Part shown: positions 39,100 through 53,600 of the stretch, piece by piece
Layout of the letters: every line of letters starts with the position of its first letter
Numbering within the stretch: the first letter of the stretch is position 1
NCBI GenBank assembly: GCA_964036275.1
Contig: OZ038434.1
Span: forward strand, 21,813,879-21,877,878
Reading direction: 5' to 3'
From: Litoditis marina
Lineage: Eukaryota > Nematoda > Chromadorea > Rhabditida > Rhabditidae
DNA length: 64,000 nt
The notes under the pieces: model-generated
What the model was told of the DNA's origin: nothing
Databases searched by the model: none
What the model saw: only the letters and a program-made list of their open reading frames with translations
Made by a program: the position numbers and the translations under genes

Positions 39100-42000
39100 A
39101 CGTCAATTTGGGGGTGTTTTTGGTTAGCACCGCCACTCAATTATTTCGGGACTGTTTCAACTTATGCAAATAAGATGAACATTTTTGAGTTTCTACACAT
39201 GAGAGGAGTCCAGAAAATACCAAGTTTGAACACTAAATCCCACGTAGGGCGAAAATCGCAACTCCATTCACGTCAACTTGGGGGTGTTTTTGGTTAGCAC
39301 CGCCACTCAATTATTTCGGGACTGTTTCAACTTATGCTAATAAGATGAACATTTTTAAGTTTCTACACATGAGAGGAGTTCAAAAATACCAAGTTTGAGC
39401 ACTAAATCTCACGTAGGGCGAAAATCGCAACTCCATTCACGTCAACTTGGGGGTGTTCTTGGTTAGCACCGCCACTCAATTATTTCGGGACTGTTTCAAC
39501 TTATGCTAATAAGATGAACATTTTTAAGTTTCTACACATGAGAGGAGTTCAAAAATACCAAGTTTGAACACTAAATCTCACGTAGGGCGAAAATCGCAAC
39601 TCCATTCACGTCAACTTGGGGGTGTTTTTGGTTAGCACCGCCACTCAATTATTTCGCGACTGTTTCAACTTATGCTAATAAGATGAACATTTTTAAGTTT
39701 CTACACATGAGAGGAGTTCAGAAATACCAAGTTTGAACACTAAATCCCACGTAGGGGGAAAATCGCAACTCCATTCACGTCAACTTGGGGGTGTTTTTGG
39801 TTAGCACCGCCACTCAATTATTTCGGGACTGTTTCAACTTATGCTAATAAGATGAACATTTTTCAGTTTCTACACATGAGAGGAGTTCAAAAATACCAAG
39901 TTTGAACACTAAATCCCACGTAGGGCGAAAATCGCAACTCCATTCACGTCAACTTGGGGGTGTTTTTGGTTAGCACCGCCACTCAATTATTTCGGGACTG
40001 TTTCAACTTATGCTAATAAGATGAACATTTTTTAGTTTCTACACATGAGAGGAGTTCAAAAATACCAAGTTTGAACACTAAATCTCACGTAGGGCAAAAA
40101 TCGCAACTCCATTCACGTCAATTTGGGAGTGTTTTTGGTTAGCACCGCCACTCAATTATTTCGGGACTGTTTCAACTTATGCAAATAAGATGAACATTTT
40201 TGAGTTTCTACACATGAGAGGAGTTCAAAAGACCAAGTTTGAACACTAAATCCCACGTAGGGCGAAAATCGCAACTCCATTCACGTCAACTTGGGGGTGT
40301 TTTTGGTTAGCACCGCCACTCAATTATTTCGGGACTGTTTCAACTTATGCTAATAAGATGAACATTTTTAAGTTTCTACACATGAGAGGAGTTCAAAAAT
40401 ACCAAGTTTGAACACTAAATCTCACGTAGGGCGAAAATCGCAACTCCATTCACGTCAATTTGGGGGTGTTTTTGGTTAGCACCGCCACTCAATTATTTCG
40501 GGACTGTTTCAACTTATGCAAATAAGATGAACATTTTTGAGTTTCTACACATGAGAGGATTCCAGAAAATACCAAGTTTGAACACTAAATCCCACGTAGG
40601 GCGAAAATCGCAACTCCATTCACGTCAACTTGGGGGTGTTTTTGGTTAGCACCGCCACTCAATTATTTCGGGACTGTTTCAACTTATGCTAATAAGATGA
40701 ACATTTTTAAGTTTCTACACATGAGAGGAGTTCAAAAATACCAAGTTTGAACACTAAATCTCACGTAGGGCGAAAATCGCAACTCCATTCACGTCAACTT
40801 GGGGGTGTTCTTGGTTAGCACCGCCACTCAATTATTTCGGGACTGTTTCAACTTATGCTAATAAGATGAACATTTTTAAGTTTCTACACATGAGAGGAGT
40901 TCAAAAATACCAAGTTTGAACACTAAATCTCACGTAGGGCGAAAATCACAACTCCATTCACGTCAACTTGGGGGTGTTTTTGGTTAGCACCGCCACTCAA
41001 TTATTTCGCGACTGTTTCAACTTATGCTAATAAGATGAACATTTTTAAGTTTCTACACATGAGAGGAGTTCAAAAATACCAAGTTTGAACACTAAATCCC
41101 ACGTAGGGGGAAAATCGCAACTCCATTCACGTCAACTTGGGGGTGTTTTTGGTTAGCACCGCCACTCAATTATTTCGGGACTGTTTCAACTTATGCTAAT
41201 AAGATGAACATTTTTCAGTTTCTACACATGAGAGGAGTTCAAAAATACCAAGTTTGAACACTAAATCCCACGTAGTGCGAAAATCACAACTCCATTCACG
41301 TCAACTTGGGGGTGTTTTTGGTTAGCACCGCCACTCAATTATTTCGGGACTGTTTCAACTTATGCTAATAAGATGAACATTTTTTAGTTTCTACACATGA
41401 GAGGAGTTCAAAAATACCAAGTTTGAACACTAAATCTCACGTAGGGCAAAAATCGCAACTCCATTCACGTCAATTTGGGAGTGTTTTTGGTTAGCACCGC
41501 CACTCAATTATTTCGGGACTGTTTCAACTTATGCAAATAAGATGAACATTTTTGAGTTTCTACACATGAGAGGAGTTCAAAAGACCAAGTTTGAACACTA
41601 AATCCCACGTAGGGCGAAAATCGCAACTCCATTCACGTCAACTTGGGGGTGTTTTTGGTTAGCACCGCCACTCAATTATTTCGGGACTGTTTCAACTTAT
41701 GCTAATAAGATGAACATTTTGAAGTTTCTACACATGAAAGGAGTTCAAAAATACCAAGTTTGAACACTAAATCTCACGTAGGGCGAAAATCGCAACTCCA
41801 TTCACGTCAACTTGGGGGTGTTTTTGGTTAGCACCGCCACTCAATTATTTCGGGACTGTTTCAACTTATGCTAATAAGATGAACATTTTTTAGTTTCTAC
41901 ACATGAGAGGAGTTCAAAAATACCAAGTTTGAACACTAAATCTCACGTAGGGCAAAAATCGCAACTCCATTCACGTCAATTTGGGAGTGTTTTTGGTTAG

Positions 42001-44858
42001 CACCGCCACTCAATTATTTCGGGACTGTTTCAACTTATGCAAATAAGATGAACATTTTTGAGTTTCTACACATGAGAGGAGTTCAAAAGACCAAGTTTGA
42101 ACACTAAATCCCACGTAGGGCGAAAATCGCAACTCCATTCACGTCAACTTGGGGGTGTTTTTGGTTAGCACCGCCACTCAATTATTTCGGGACTGTTTCA
42201 ACTTATGCTAATAAGATGAACATTTTTAAGTTTCTACACATGAGAGGAGTTCAAAAATACCAAGTTTGAACACTAAATCTCACGTAGGGCGAAAATCGCA
42301 ACTCCATTCACGTCAATTTGGGGGTGTTTTTGGTTAGCACCGCCACTCAATTATTTCGGGACTGTTTCAACTTATGCAAATAAGATGAACATTTTTGAGT
42401 TTCTACACATGAGAGGAGTCCAGAAAATACCAAGTTTGAACACTAAATCCCACGTAGGGCGAAAATCGCAACTCCATTCACGTCAACTTGGGGGTGTTTT
42501 TGGTTAGCACCGCCACTCAATTATTTCGGGACTGTTTCAACTTATGCTAATAAGATGAACATTTTTAAGTTTCTACACATGAGAGGAGTTCAAAAATACC
42601 AAGTTTGAACACTAAATCTCACGTAGGGCGAAAATCGCAACTCCATTCACGTCAACTTGGGGGTGTTCTTGGTTAGCACCGCCACTCAATTATTTCGGGA
42701 CTGTTTCAACTTATGCTAATAAGATGAACATTTTTAAGTTTCTACACATGAGAGGAGTTCAAAAATACCAAGTTTGAACACTAAATCTCACGTAGGGCGA
42801 AAATCGCAACTCCATTCACGTCAACTTGGGGGTGTTTTTGGTTAGCACCGCCACTCAATTATTTCGCGACTGTTTCAACTTATGCTAATAAGATGAACAT
42901 TTTTAAGTTTCTACACATGAGAGGAGTTCAAAAATACCAAGTTTGAACACTAAATCCCACGTAGGGGGAAAATCGCAACTCCATTCACGTCAACTTGGGG
43001 GTGTTTTTGGTTAGCACCGCCCCTCAATTATTTCGGGACTGTTTCAACTTATGCTAATAAGATGAACATTTTTCAGTTTCTACACATGAGAGGAGTTCAA
43101 AAATACCAAGTTTGAACACTAAATCCCACGTAGTGCGAAAATCACAACTCCATTCACGTCAACTTGGGGGTGTTTTTGGTTAGCACCGCCACTCAATTAT
43201 TTCGGGACTGTTTCAACTTATGCTAATAAGATGAACATTTTTTAGTTTCTACACATGAGAGGAGTTCAAAAATACCAAGTTTGAACACTAAATCTCACGT
43301 AGGGCAAAAATCGCAACTCCATTCACGTCAATTTGGGAGTGTTTTTGGTTAGCACCGCCACTCAATTATTTCGGGACTGTTTCAACTTATGCAAATAAGA
43401 TGAACATTTTTGAGTTTCTACACATGAGAGGAGTTCAAAAGACCAAGTTTGAACACTAAATCCCACGTAGGGCGAAAATCGCAACTCCATTCACGTCAAC
43501 TTGGGGGTGTTTTTGGTTAGCACCGCCACTCAATTATTTCGGGACTGTTTCAACTTATGCTAATAAGATGAACATTTTGAAGTTTCTACACATGAAAGGA
43601 GTTCAAAAATACCAAGTTTGAACACTAAATCTCACGTAGGGCGAAAATCGCAACTCCATTCACGTCAACTTGGGGGTGTTTTTGGTTAGCACCGCCACTC
43701 AATTATTTCGGGACTGTTTCAACTTATGCTAATAAGATGAACATTTTTAAGTTTCTACACATGAGAGGAGTTCAAAAATACCAAGTTTGAACACTAAATC
43801 TCACGTAGGGCGAAAATCGCAACTCCATTCACGTCAACTTGGGGGTGTTCTTGGTTTGCACCGCCACTCAATTATTTCGGGACTGTTTCAACTTATGCTA
43901 ATAAGATGAACATTTTTAAGTTTCTACACATGAGAGGAGTTCAAAAATACCAAGTTTGAACACTAAATCTCACGTAGGGCGAAAATCGCAACTCCATTCA
44001 CGTCAACTTGGGGGTGTTTTTGGTTAGCACCGCCACTCAATTATTTCGCGACTGTTTCAACTTATGCTAATAAGATGAACATTTTTAAGTTTCTACACAT
44101 GAGAGGAGTTCAAAAATACCAAGTTTGAACACTAAATCCCACGTAGGGGGAAAATCGCAACTCCATTCACGTCAACTTGGGGGTGTTTTTGGTTAGCACC
44201 GCCACTCAATTATTTCGGGACTGTTTCAACTTATGCTAATAAGATGAACATTTTTCAGTTTCTACACATGAGAGGAGTTCAAAAATACCAAGTTTGAACA
44301 CTAAATCCCACGTAGGGCGAAAATCGCAACTCCATTCACGTCAACTTGGGGGTGTTTTTGGTTAGCACCGCCACTCAATTATTTCGGGACTGTTTCAACT
44401 TATGCTAATAAGATGAACATTTTTTAGTTTCTACACATGAGAGGAGTTCAAAAATACCAAGTTTGAACACTAAATCTCACGTAGGGCAAAAATCGCAACT
44501 CCATTCACGTCAATTTGGGAGTGTTTTTGGTTAGCACCGCCACTCAATTATTTCGGGACTGTTTCAACTTATGCAAATAAGATGAACATTTTTGAGTTTC
44601 TACACATGAGAGGAGTTCAAAAGACCAAGTTTGAACACTAAATCCCACGTAGGGCGAAAATCGCAACTCCATTCACGTCAACTTGGGGGTGTTTTTGGTT
44701 AGCACCGCCACTCAATTATTTCGGGACTGTTTCAACTTATGCTAATAAGATGAACATTTTGAAGTTTCTACACATGAAAGGAGTTCAAAAATACCAAGTT
44801 TGAACACTAAATCTCACGTAGGGCGAAAATCGCAACTCCATTCACGTCAACTTGGGGG
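39100..44858 (+). repeat. Higher-order repeat domain, mainly 8 monomers (1352 bp)
   Basis: Variant monomers recur in register. TTCGCGACTG occurs near 39655, 41007, 42863 and 44046; TGTTCTTGG near 39455, 40807, 42664 and 43847. The spacings are 1352, about 1856 and 1183 bp, that is about 8, 11 and 7 monomers. A short-deletion variant (CAAAAGACCAAG) recurs near 40222, 41577, 42086, 43434 and 44619. The domain ends at the phase break at 44858. Confidence 0.8.
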
Positions 44859-45899
44859 AAAATCGCAACTCCATTGACGTCAATTTGGGGGTGTTTTTGG
44901 TTAGCACCGCCACTCAATTATTTCAGGACTGTTTCAACTTATGCTAATAAGATGAACATTTTTAAGTTTCTACACATGAGAGGAGTTCAAAAATACCAAG
45001 TTTGAATACTAAATCTCACGTAGGGCGAAAATCGCAACTCCATTCACGTCAACTTGGGGGTGTTTTTGGTTAGCACCGCCACTCAATTATTTCGGGACTG
45101 TTTCAACTTATGCTAATAAGATGAATATTTTTAAGTTTCTACGCATGAGAGGAGTTCAAAAATACCAAGTTTGAACACTAAATCCCACGTAGGGGGAAAA
45201 TCGCAACTCCATTCACGTCAACTTGGGGGTGTTTTTGGTTAGCACCGCCACTCAATTATTTCGGGACTGTTTCAACTTATGCAAATAAGATGAACATTTT
45301 TAAGTTTCTACACATGAGAGGAGTTCAAAAATACCAAGTTTGAACACTAAATCTCACGTAGGGCGAAAATCGCAACTCCATTCACGTCAACTTGGGGGTG
45401 CTTTTGGTTAGCACCGCCACTCAATTATTTCGGGACTGTTTCAACTTATGCTAATAAGATGAACATTTTTGAGTTTCTACACATGAGAGAAATTCAAAAA
45501 TACCAAGTTTGAACACCAAATCCCACGTAGGGCGAAAATCGCAACTCCATTCACGTCAACTTGGGGGTGTTTTTGGTTAGCACGGCCACTCAATTATTTC
45601 GGGACTGTTTCAACTTATACAAATAAGATGAACATTTTTAAGTTTCTACACATGAGAGGAGTTCAAAAATACCAAGTTTGAATACTAAATCTCACGTAGG
45701 GCGAAAATCGCAACTCCATTCACGTCAACTTGGGGGTGTTTTTGGTTAGCACCGCCACTCAATTATTTCGGGACTGTTTCAACTTATGCAAATAAGATGA
45801 ACATTTTTAAGTTTCTACACATGAGAGGAGTTCAAAAATACCAAGTTTGAATACTAAATCCCACGTAGGGCGAAAATCGCAACTCCATTCACGTCAACT

Positions 45900-47600
45900 T
45901 GGGGGTGTTTTTGGTTAGCACGGCCACTCAATTATTTCGGGACTGTTTCAACTTATACAAATAAGATGAACATTTTTAAGTTTCTACACATGAGAGGAGT
46001 TCAAAAATACCAAGTTTGAATACTAAATCTCACGTAGGGCGAAAATCGCAACTCCATTCACGTCAACTTGGGGGTGTTTTTGGTTAGCACGGCCACTCAA
46101 TTATTTCGGGACTGTTTCAACTTATGCAAATAAGATGAAAATTTTTAAGTTTCTACACATGAGAGGAGTTCAAAAATACCAAGTTTGAATACTAAATCTC
46201 ACGTAGGGCGAAAATCGCAACTCCATTGACGTCAATTTGGGGGTGTTTTTGGTTAGCACCGCCACTCAATTATTTCAGGACTGTTTCAACTTATGCTAAT
46301 AAGATGAACATTTTTAAGTTTCTACACATGAGAGGAGTTCAAAAATACCAAGTTTGAATACTAAATCTCACGTAGGGCGAAAATCGCAACTCCATTCACG
46401 TCAACTTGGGGGTGTTTTTGGTTAGCACCGCCACTCAATTATTTCGGGACTGTTTCAACTTATGCAAATAAGATGAACATTTTTAAGTTTCTACACATGA
46501 GAGGAGTTCAAAAATACCAAGTTTGAATACTAAATCCCACGTAGGGCGAAAATCGCAACTCCATTCACGTCAACTTGGGGGTGTTTTTGGTTAGCACGGC
46601 CACTCAATTATTTCGGGACTGTTTCAACTTATACAAATAAGATGAACATTTTTAAGTTTCTACACATGAGAGGAGTTCAAAAATACCAAGTTTGAATACT
46701 AAATCTCACGTAGGGCGAAAATCGCAACTCCATTCACGTCAACTTGGGGGTGTTTTTGGTTAGCACGGCCACTCAATTATTTCGGGACTGTTTCAACTTA
46801 TGCAAATAAGATGAAAATTTTTAAGTTTCTACACATGAGAGGAGTTCAAAAATACCAAGTTTGAATACTAAATCTCACGTAGGGCGAAAATCGCAACTCC
46901 ATTGACGTCAATTTGGGGGTGTTTTTGGTTAGCACCGCCACTCAATTATTTCAGGACTGTTTCAACTTATGCTAATAAGATGAACATTTTTAAGTTTCTA
47001 CACATGAGAGGAGTTCAAAAATACCAAGTTTGAATACTAAATCTCACGTAGGGCGAAAATCGCAACTCCATTCACGTCAACTTGGGGGTGTTTTTGGTTA
47101 GCACCGCCACTCAATTATTTCGGGACTGTTTCAACTTATGCAAATAAGATGAACATTTTTAAGTTTCTACACATGAGAGGAGTTCAAAAATACCAAGTTT
47201 GAATACTAAATCCCACGTAGGGCGAAAATCGCAACTCCATTCACGTCAACTTGGGGGTGTTTTTGGTTAGCACGGCCACTCAATTATTTCGGGACTGTTT
47301 CAACTTATACAAATAAGATGAACATTTTTAAGTTTCTACACATGAGAGGAGTTCAAAAATACCAAGTTTGAATACTAAATCTCACGTAGGGCGAAAATCG
47401 CAACTCCATTCACGTCAACTTGGGGGTGTTTTTGGTTAGCACGGCCACTCAATTATTTCGGGACTGTTTCAACTTATGCAAATAAGATGAACATTTTTAA
47501 GTTTCTACACATGAGAGGAGTTCAAAAATACCAAGTTTGAATACTAAATCTCACGTAGGGCGAAAATCGCAACTCCATTGACGTCAATTTGGGGGTGTTT
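45900..47600 (+). repeat. Higher-order repeat of 4 monomers (676 bp)
   Basis: The GATGAAAATTTTTAAG variant occurs at about 46135 and 46811 and the neighbouring monomer types repeat in the same order (ATTGACGTCAAT variant at about 46224, 46900 and 47577), a 676-bp register. Related blocks continue near 48.3-51 kb. Confidence 0.75.
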
Positions 47601-50600
47601 TTGGTTAGCACCGCCACTCAATTATTTCAGGACTGTTTCAACTTATGCTAATAAGATGAACATTTTTGAGTTTCTACACATGAGAGGAGTTCAAAAATAC
47701 CAAGTTTGAACACTAAATCTCACGTAGGGCAAAAATCGCAACTCCATTCACGTCAATTTGGGGGTGTTTTTGGTTAGCACCGCCACTCAATTATTTCGGG
47801 ACTGTTTCAACTTATGCTAATAAGATGAACATTTTTGAGTTTCTACACATGAGAGAAGTTCAAAAATACCAAGTTTGAACACTAAATCCCACGTAGGGCG
47901 AAAATCGCAACTCCATTCACGTCAACTTGGGGGTGTTTTTGGTTAGCACGGCCACTCAATTATTTCGGGACTGTTTCAACTTATGCTAATAAGATGAACA
48001 TTTTTAAGTTTCTACACATGAGAGGAGTTCAAAAATACCAAGTTTGAATACTAAATCCCACGTAGGGCGAAAATCGCAACTCCATTCACGTCAACTTGGG
48101 GGTGTTTTTGGTTAGCACGGCCACTCAATTATTTCGGGACTGTTTCAACTTATACAAATAAGATGAACATTTTCAAGTTTCTACACATGAGAGGAGTTCA
48201 AAAATACCAAGTTTGAATACTAAATCTCACGTAGGGCGAAAATCGCAACTCCATTCACGTCAACTTGGGGGTGTTTTTGGTTAGCACGGCCACTCAATTA
48301 TTTCGGGACTGTTTTAACTTATGCAAATAAGATGAAAATTTTTAAGTTTCTACACATGAGAGGAGTTCAAAAATACCAAGTTTGAATACTAAATCTCACG
48401 TAGGGCGAAAATCGCAACTCCATTGACGTCAATTTGGGGGTGTTTTTAGTTAGCACCGCCACTCAATTATTTCGGGACTGTTTCAACTTATGCTAATAAG
48501 ATGAACATTTTTGAGTTTCTACACATGAGAGGAGTTCAAAAATACCAAGTTTGAACACTAAATCTCACGTAGGGCAAAAATCGCAACTCCATTCACGTCA
48601 ATTTGGGGGTGTTTTTGGTTAGCACCGCCACTCAATTATTTCGGGACTGTTTCAACTTATGCTAATAAGATGAACATTTTTGAGTTTCTACACATGAGAG
48701 AAGTTCAAAAATACCAAGTTTGAACACTAAATCCCACGTAGGGCGAAAATCGCAACTCCATTCACGTCAACTTGGGGGTGTTTTTGGTTAGCACGGCCAC
48801 TCAATTATTTCGGGACTGTTTCAACTTATGCTAATAAGATGAACATTTTTAAGTTTCTACACATGAGAGGAGTTCAAAAATACCAAGTTTGAATACTAAA
48901 TCCCACGTAGGGCGAAAATCGCAACTCCATTCACGTCAACTTGGGGGTGTTTTTGGTTAGCACGGCCACTCAATTATTTCGGGACTGTTTCAACTTATAC
49001 AAATAAGATGAACATTTTCAAGTTTCTACACATGAGAGGAGTTCAAAAATACCAAGTTTGAATACTAAATCTCACGTAGGGCGAAAATCGCAACTCCATT
49101 CACGTCAACTTGGGGGTGTTTTTGGTTAGCACGGCCACTCAATTATTTCGGGACTGTTTTAACTTATGCAAATAAGATGAAAATTTTTAAGTTTCTACAC
49201 ATGAGAGGAGTTCAAAAATACCAAGTTTGAATACTAAATCTCACGTAGGGCGAAAATCGCAACTCCATTGACGTCAATTTGGGGGTGTTTTTAGTTAGCA
49301 CCGCCACTCAATTATTTCGGGACTGTTTCAACTTATGCTAATAAGATGAACATTTTTAAGTTTCTACGCATGAGAGGAGTTCAAAAATACCAAGTTTGAA
49401 CACTAAATCCCACGTAGGGGGAAAATCGCAACTCCATTCACGTCAACTTGGGGGTGTTTTTGGTTAGCACCGCCACTCAATTATTTCGGGACTGTTTCAA
49501 CTTATGCAAATAAGATGAACATTTTTAAGTTTCTACACATGAGAGGAGTTCAAAAATACCAAGTTTGAACACTAAATCTCACGTAGGGCGAAAATCGCAA
49601 CTCCATTCACGTCAACTTGGGGGTGTTTTTGGTTAGCACCGCCACTCAATTATTTCGGGACTGTTTCAACTTATGCAAATAAGATGAACATTTTTAAGTT
49701 TCTACACATGAGAGGAGTTCAAAAATACCAAGTTTGAATACTAAATCTCACGTAGGGCGAAAATCGCAACTCCATTCACGTCAACTTGGGGGTGTTTTTG
49801 GTTAGCACGGCCACTCAATTATTTCGGGACTGTTTTAACTTATGCAAATAAGATGAAAATTTTTAAGTTTCTACACATGAGAGGAGTTCAAAAATACCAA
49901 GTTTGAATACTAAATCTCACGTAGGGCGAAAATCGCAACTCCATTGACGTCAATTTGGGGGTGTTTTTAGTTAGCACCGCCACTCAATTATTTCGGGACT
50001 GTTTCAACTTATGCTAATAAGATGAACATTTTTAAGTTTCTACGCATGAGAGGAGTTCAAAAATACCAAGTTTGAACACTAAATCCCACGTAGGGGGAAA
50101 ATCGCAACTCCATTCACGTCAACTTGGGGGTGTTTTTGGTTAGCACCGCCACTCAATTATTTCGGGACTGTTTCAACTTATGCAAATAAGATGAACATTT
50201 TTAAGTTTCTACACATGAGAGGAGTTCAAAAATACCAAGTTTGAACACTAAATCTCACGTAGGGCGAAAATCGCAACTCCATTCACGTCAACTTGGGGGT
50301 GTTTTTGGTTAGCACCGCCACTCAATTATTTCGGGACTGTTTCAACTTATGCAAATAAGATGAACATTTTTAAGTTTCTACACATGAGAGGAGTTCAAAA
50401 ATACCAAGTTTGAATACTAAATCTCACGTAGGGCGAAAATCGCAACTCCATTCACGTCAACTTGGGGGTGTTTTTGGTTAGCACGGCCACTCAATTATTT
50501 CGGGACTGTTTTAACTTATGCAAATAAGATGAAAATTTTTAAGTTTCTACACATGAGAGGAGTTCAAAAATACCAAGTTTGAATACTAAATCCCACGTAG

Positions 50601-53600
50601 GGCGAAAATCGCAACTCCATTCACGTCAACTTGGGGGTGTTTTTGGTTAGCACGGCCACTCAATTATTTCGGGACTGTTTCAACTTATACAAATAAGATG
50701 AACATTTTCAAGTTTCTACACATGAGAGGAGTTCAAAAATACCAAGTTTGAATACTAAATCTCACGTAGGGCGAAAATCGCAACTCCATTCACGTCAACT
50801 TGGGGGTGTTTTTGGTTAGCACGGCCACTCAATTATTTCGGGACTGTTTTAACTTATGCAAATAAGATGAAAATTTTTAAGTTTCTACACATGAGAGGAG
50901 TTCAAAAATACCAAGTTTGAATACTAAATCTCACGTAGGGCGAAAATCGCAACTCCATTGACGTCAATTTGGGGGTGTTTTTAGTTAGCACCGCCACTCA
51001 ATTATTTCGGGACTGTTTCAACTTATGCTAATAAGATGAACATTTTTAAGTTTCTACGCATGAGAGGAGTTCAAAAATACCAAGTTTGAACACTAAATCC
51101 CACGTAGGGGGAAAATCGCAACTCCATTCACGTCAACTTGGGGGTGTTTTTGGTTAGCACCGCCACTCAATTATTTCGGGACTGTTTCAACTTATGCAAA
51201 TAAGATGAACATTTTTAAGTTTCTACACATGAGAGGAGTTCAAAAATACCAAGTTTGAACACTAAATCTCACGTAGGGCGAAAATCGCAACTCCATTCAC
51301 GTCAACTTGGGGGTGTTTTTGGTTAGCACCGCCACTCAATTATTTCGGGACTGTTTCAACTTATGCAAATAAGATGAACATTTTTAAGTTTCTACACATG
51401 AGAGGAGTTCAGAAATACCAAGTTTGAACACTAAATCTCACGTAGGGCAAAAATCGCAACTCCATTCACGTCAATTTGGGGGTGTTTTTGGTTAGCACCG
51501 CCACTCAATTATTTCGGGACTGTTTCAACTTATGCTAATAAGATGAACATTTTTGAGTTTCTACACATGAGAGAAGTTCAAAAATACCAAGTTTGAACAC
51601 TAAATCCCACGTAGGGCGAAAATCGCAACTCCATTCACGTCAACTTGGGGGTGTTTTTGGTTAGCACGGCCACTTAATTATTTCGGGACTGTTTCAACTT
51701 ATGCAAATAAGATGAACATTTTTAAGTTTCTACACATGAGAGGAGTTCAAAAATACCAAGTTTGAACACTAAATCTCACGTAGGGCGAAAATCGCAACTC
51801 CATTCACGTCAACTTGGGGGTGTTTTTGGTTAGCACCGCCACTCAATTATTTCGGGACTGTTTCAACTTATGCAAATAAGATGAACATTTTTAAGTTTCT
51901 ACACATGAGAGGAGTTCAAAAATACCAAGTTTGAACACTAAATCTCACGTAGGGCAAAAATCGCAACTCCATTCACGTCAATTTGGGGGTGTTTTTGGTT
52001 AGCACCGCCACTCAATTATTTCGGGACTGTTTCAACTTATGCTAATAAGATGAACATTTTTGAGTTTCTACACATGAGAGAAGTTCAAAAATACCAAGTT
52101 TGAACACTAAATCCCACGTAGGGCGAAAATCGCAACTCCATTCACGTCAACTTGGGGGTGTTTTTGGTTAGCACGGCCACTTAATTATTTCGGGACTGTT
52201 TCAACTTATACAAATAAGATGAACATTTTTGAGTTTCTACACATGAGAGGAGTTCAAAAATACCAAGTTTGAATACTAAATCTCACGTAGGGCGAAAATC
52301 GCAACTCCATTCACGTCAACTTGGGGGTGTTTTTGGTTAGCACCGCCACTCAATTATTTCGGGACTGTTTCAACATATGCAAATAAGATGAACATTTTTA
52401 AGTTTCTACACATGAGAGGAGTTCAAAAATACCAAGTTTGAATACTAAATCCCACGTAGGGCGAAAATCGCAACTCCATTCACGTCAACTTGGGGGTGTT
52501 TTTGGTTAGCACGGCCACTCAATTATTTCGGGACTGTTTCAACTTATACAAATAAGATGAACATTTTTAAGTTTCTACACATGAGAGGAGTTCAAAAATA
52601 CCAAGTTTGAATACTAAATCTCACGTAGGGCGAAAATCGCAACTCCATTCACGTCAACTTGGGGGTGTTTTTGGTTAGCACGGCCACTCAATTATTTCGG
52701 GACTGTTTTAACTTATGCAAATAAGATGAACATTTTTAAGTTTATACACATGAGAAAAGTTCAAAAATACCAAGTTTGAACACTAAATCTCACGTAGGGC
52801 AAAAATCGCAACTCCATTCACGTCAATTTGGGGGTGTTTTTGGTTAGCACCGCCACTCAATTATTTCGGGACTGTTTCAACTTATGCTAATAAGATGAAC
52901 ATTTTTGAGTTTCTACACATGAGAGAAGTTCAAAAATACCAAGTTTGAACACTAAATCCCACGTAGGGCGAAAATCGCAACTCCATTTACGTCAACTTGG
53001 GGGTGTTTTTGGTTAGCACGGCCACTCAATTATTTCGGGACTGTTTCAACTTATGCTAATAAGATGAACATTTTTAAGTTTCTACACATGAGAGGAGTTC
53101 AAAAATACCAAGTTTGAACACTAAATCCCACGTAGGGGGAAAATCGCAACTCCATTCACGTCAACTTGGGGGTGTTTTTGGTTAGCACCGCCACTCAATT
53201 ATTTCGGGACTGTTTCAACTTATGCAAATAAGATGAACATTTTTAAGTTTCTACACATGAGAGGAGTTCAAAAATACCAAGTTTGAATACTAAATCCCAC
53301 GTAGGGCGAAAATCGCAACTCCATTCACGTCAACTTGGGGGTGTTTTTGGTTAGCACGGCCACTCAATTATTTCGGGACTGTTTCAACTTATACAAATAA
53401 GATGAACATTTTTAAGTTTCTACACATGAGAGGAGTTCAAAAATACCAAGTTTGAATACTAAATCTCACGTAGGGCGAAAATCGCAACTCCATTCACGTC
53501 AACTTGGGGGTGTTTTTGGTTAGCACGGCCACTCAATTATTTCGGGACTGTTTTAACTTATGCAAATAAGATGAACATTTTTAAGTTTATACACATGAGA

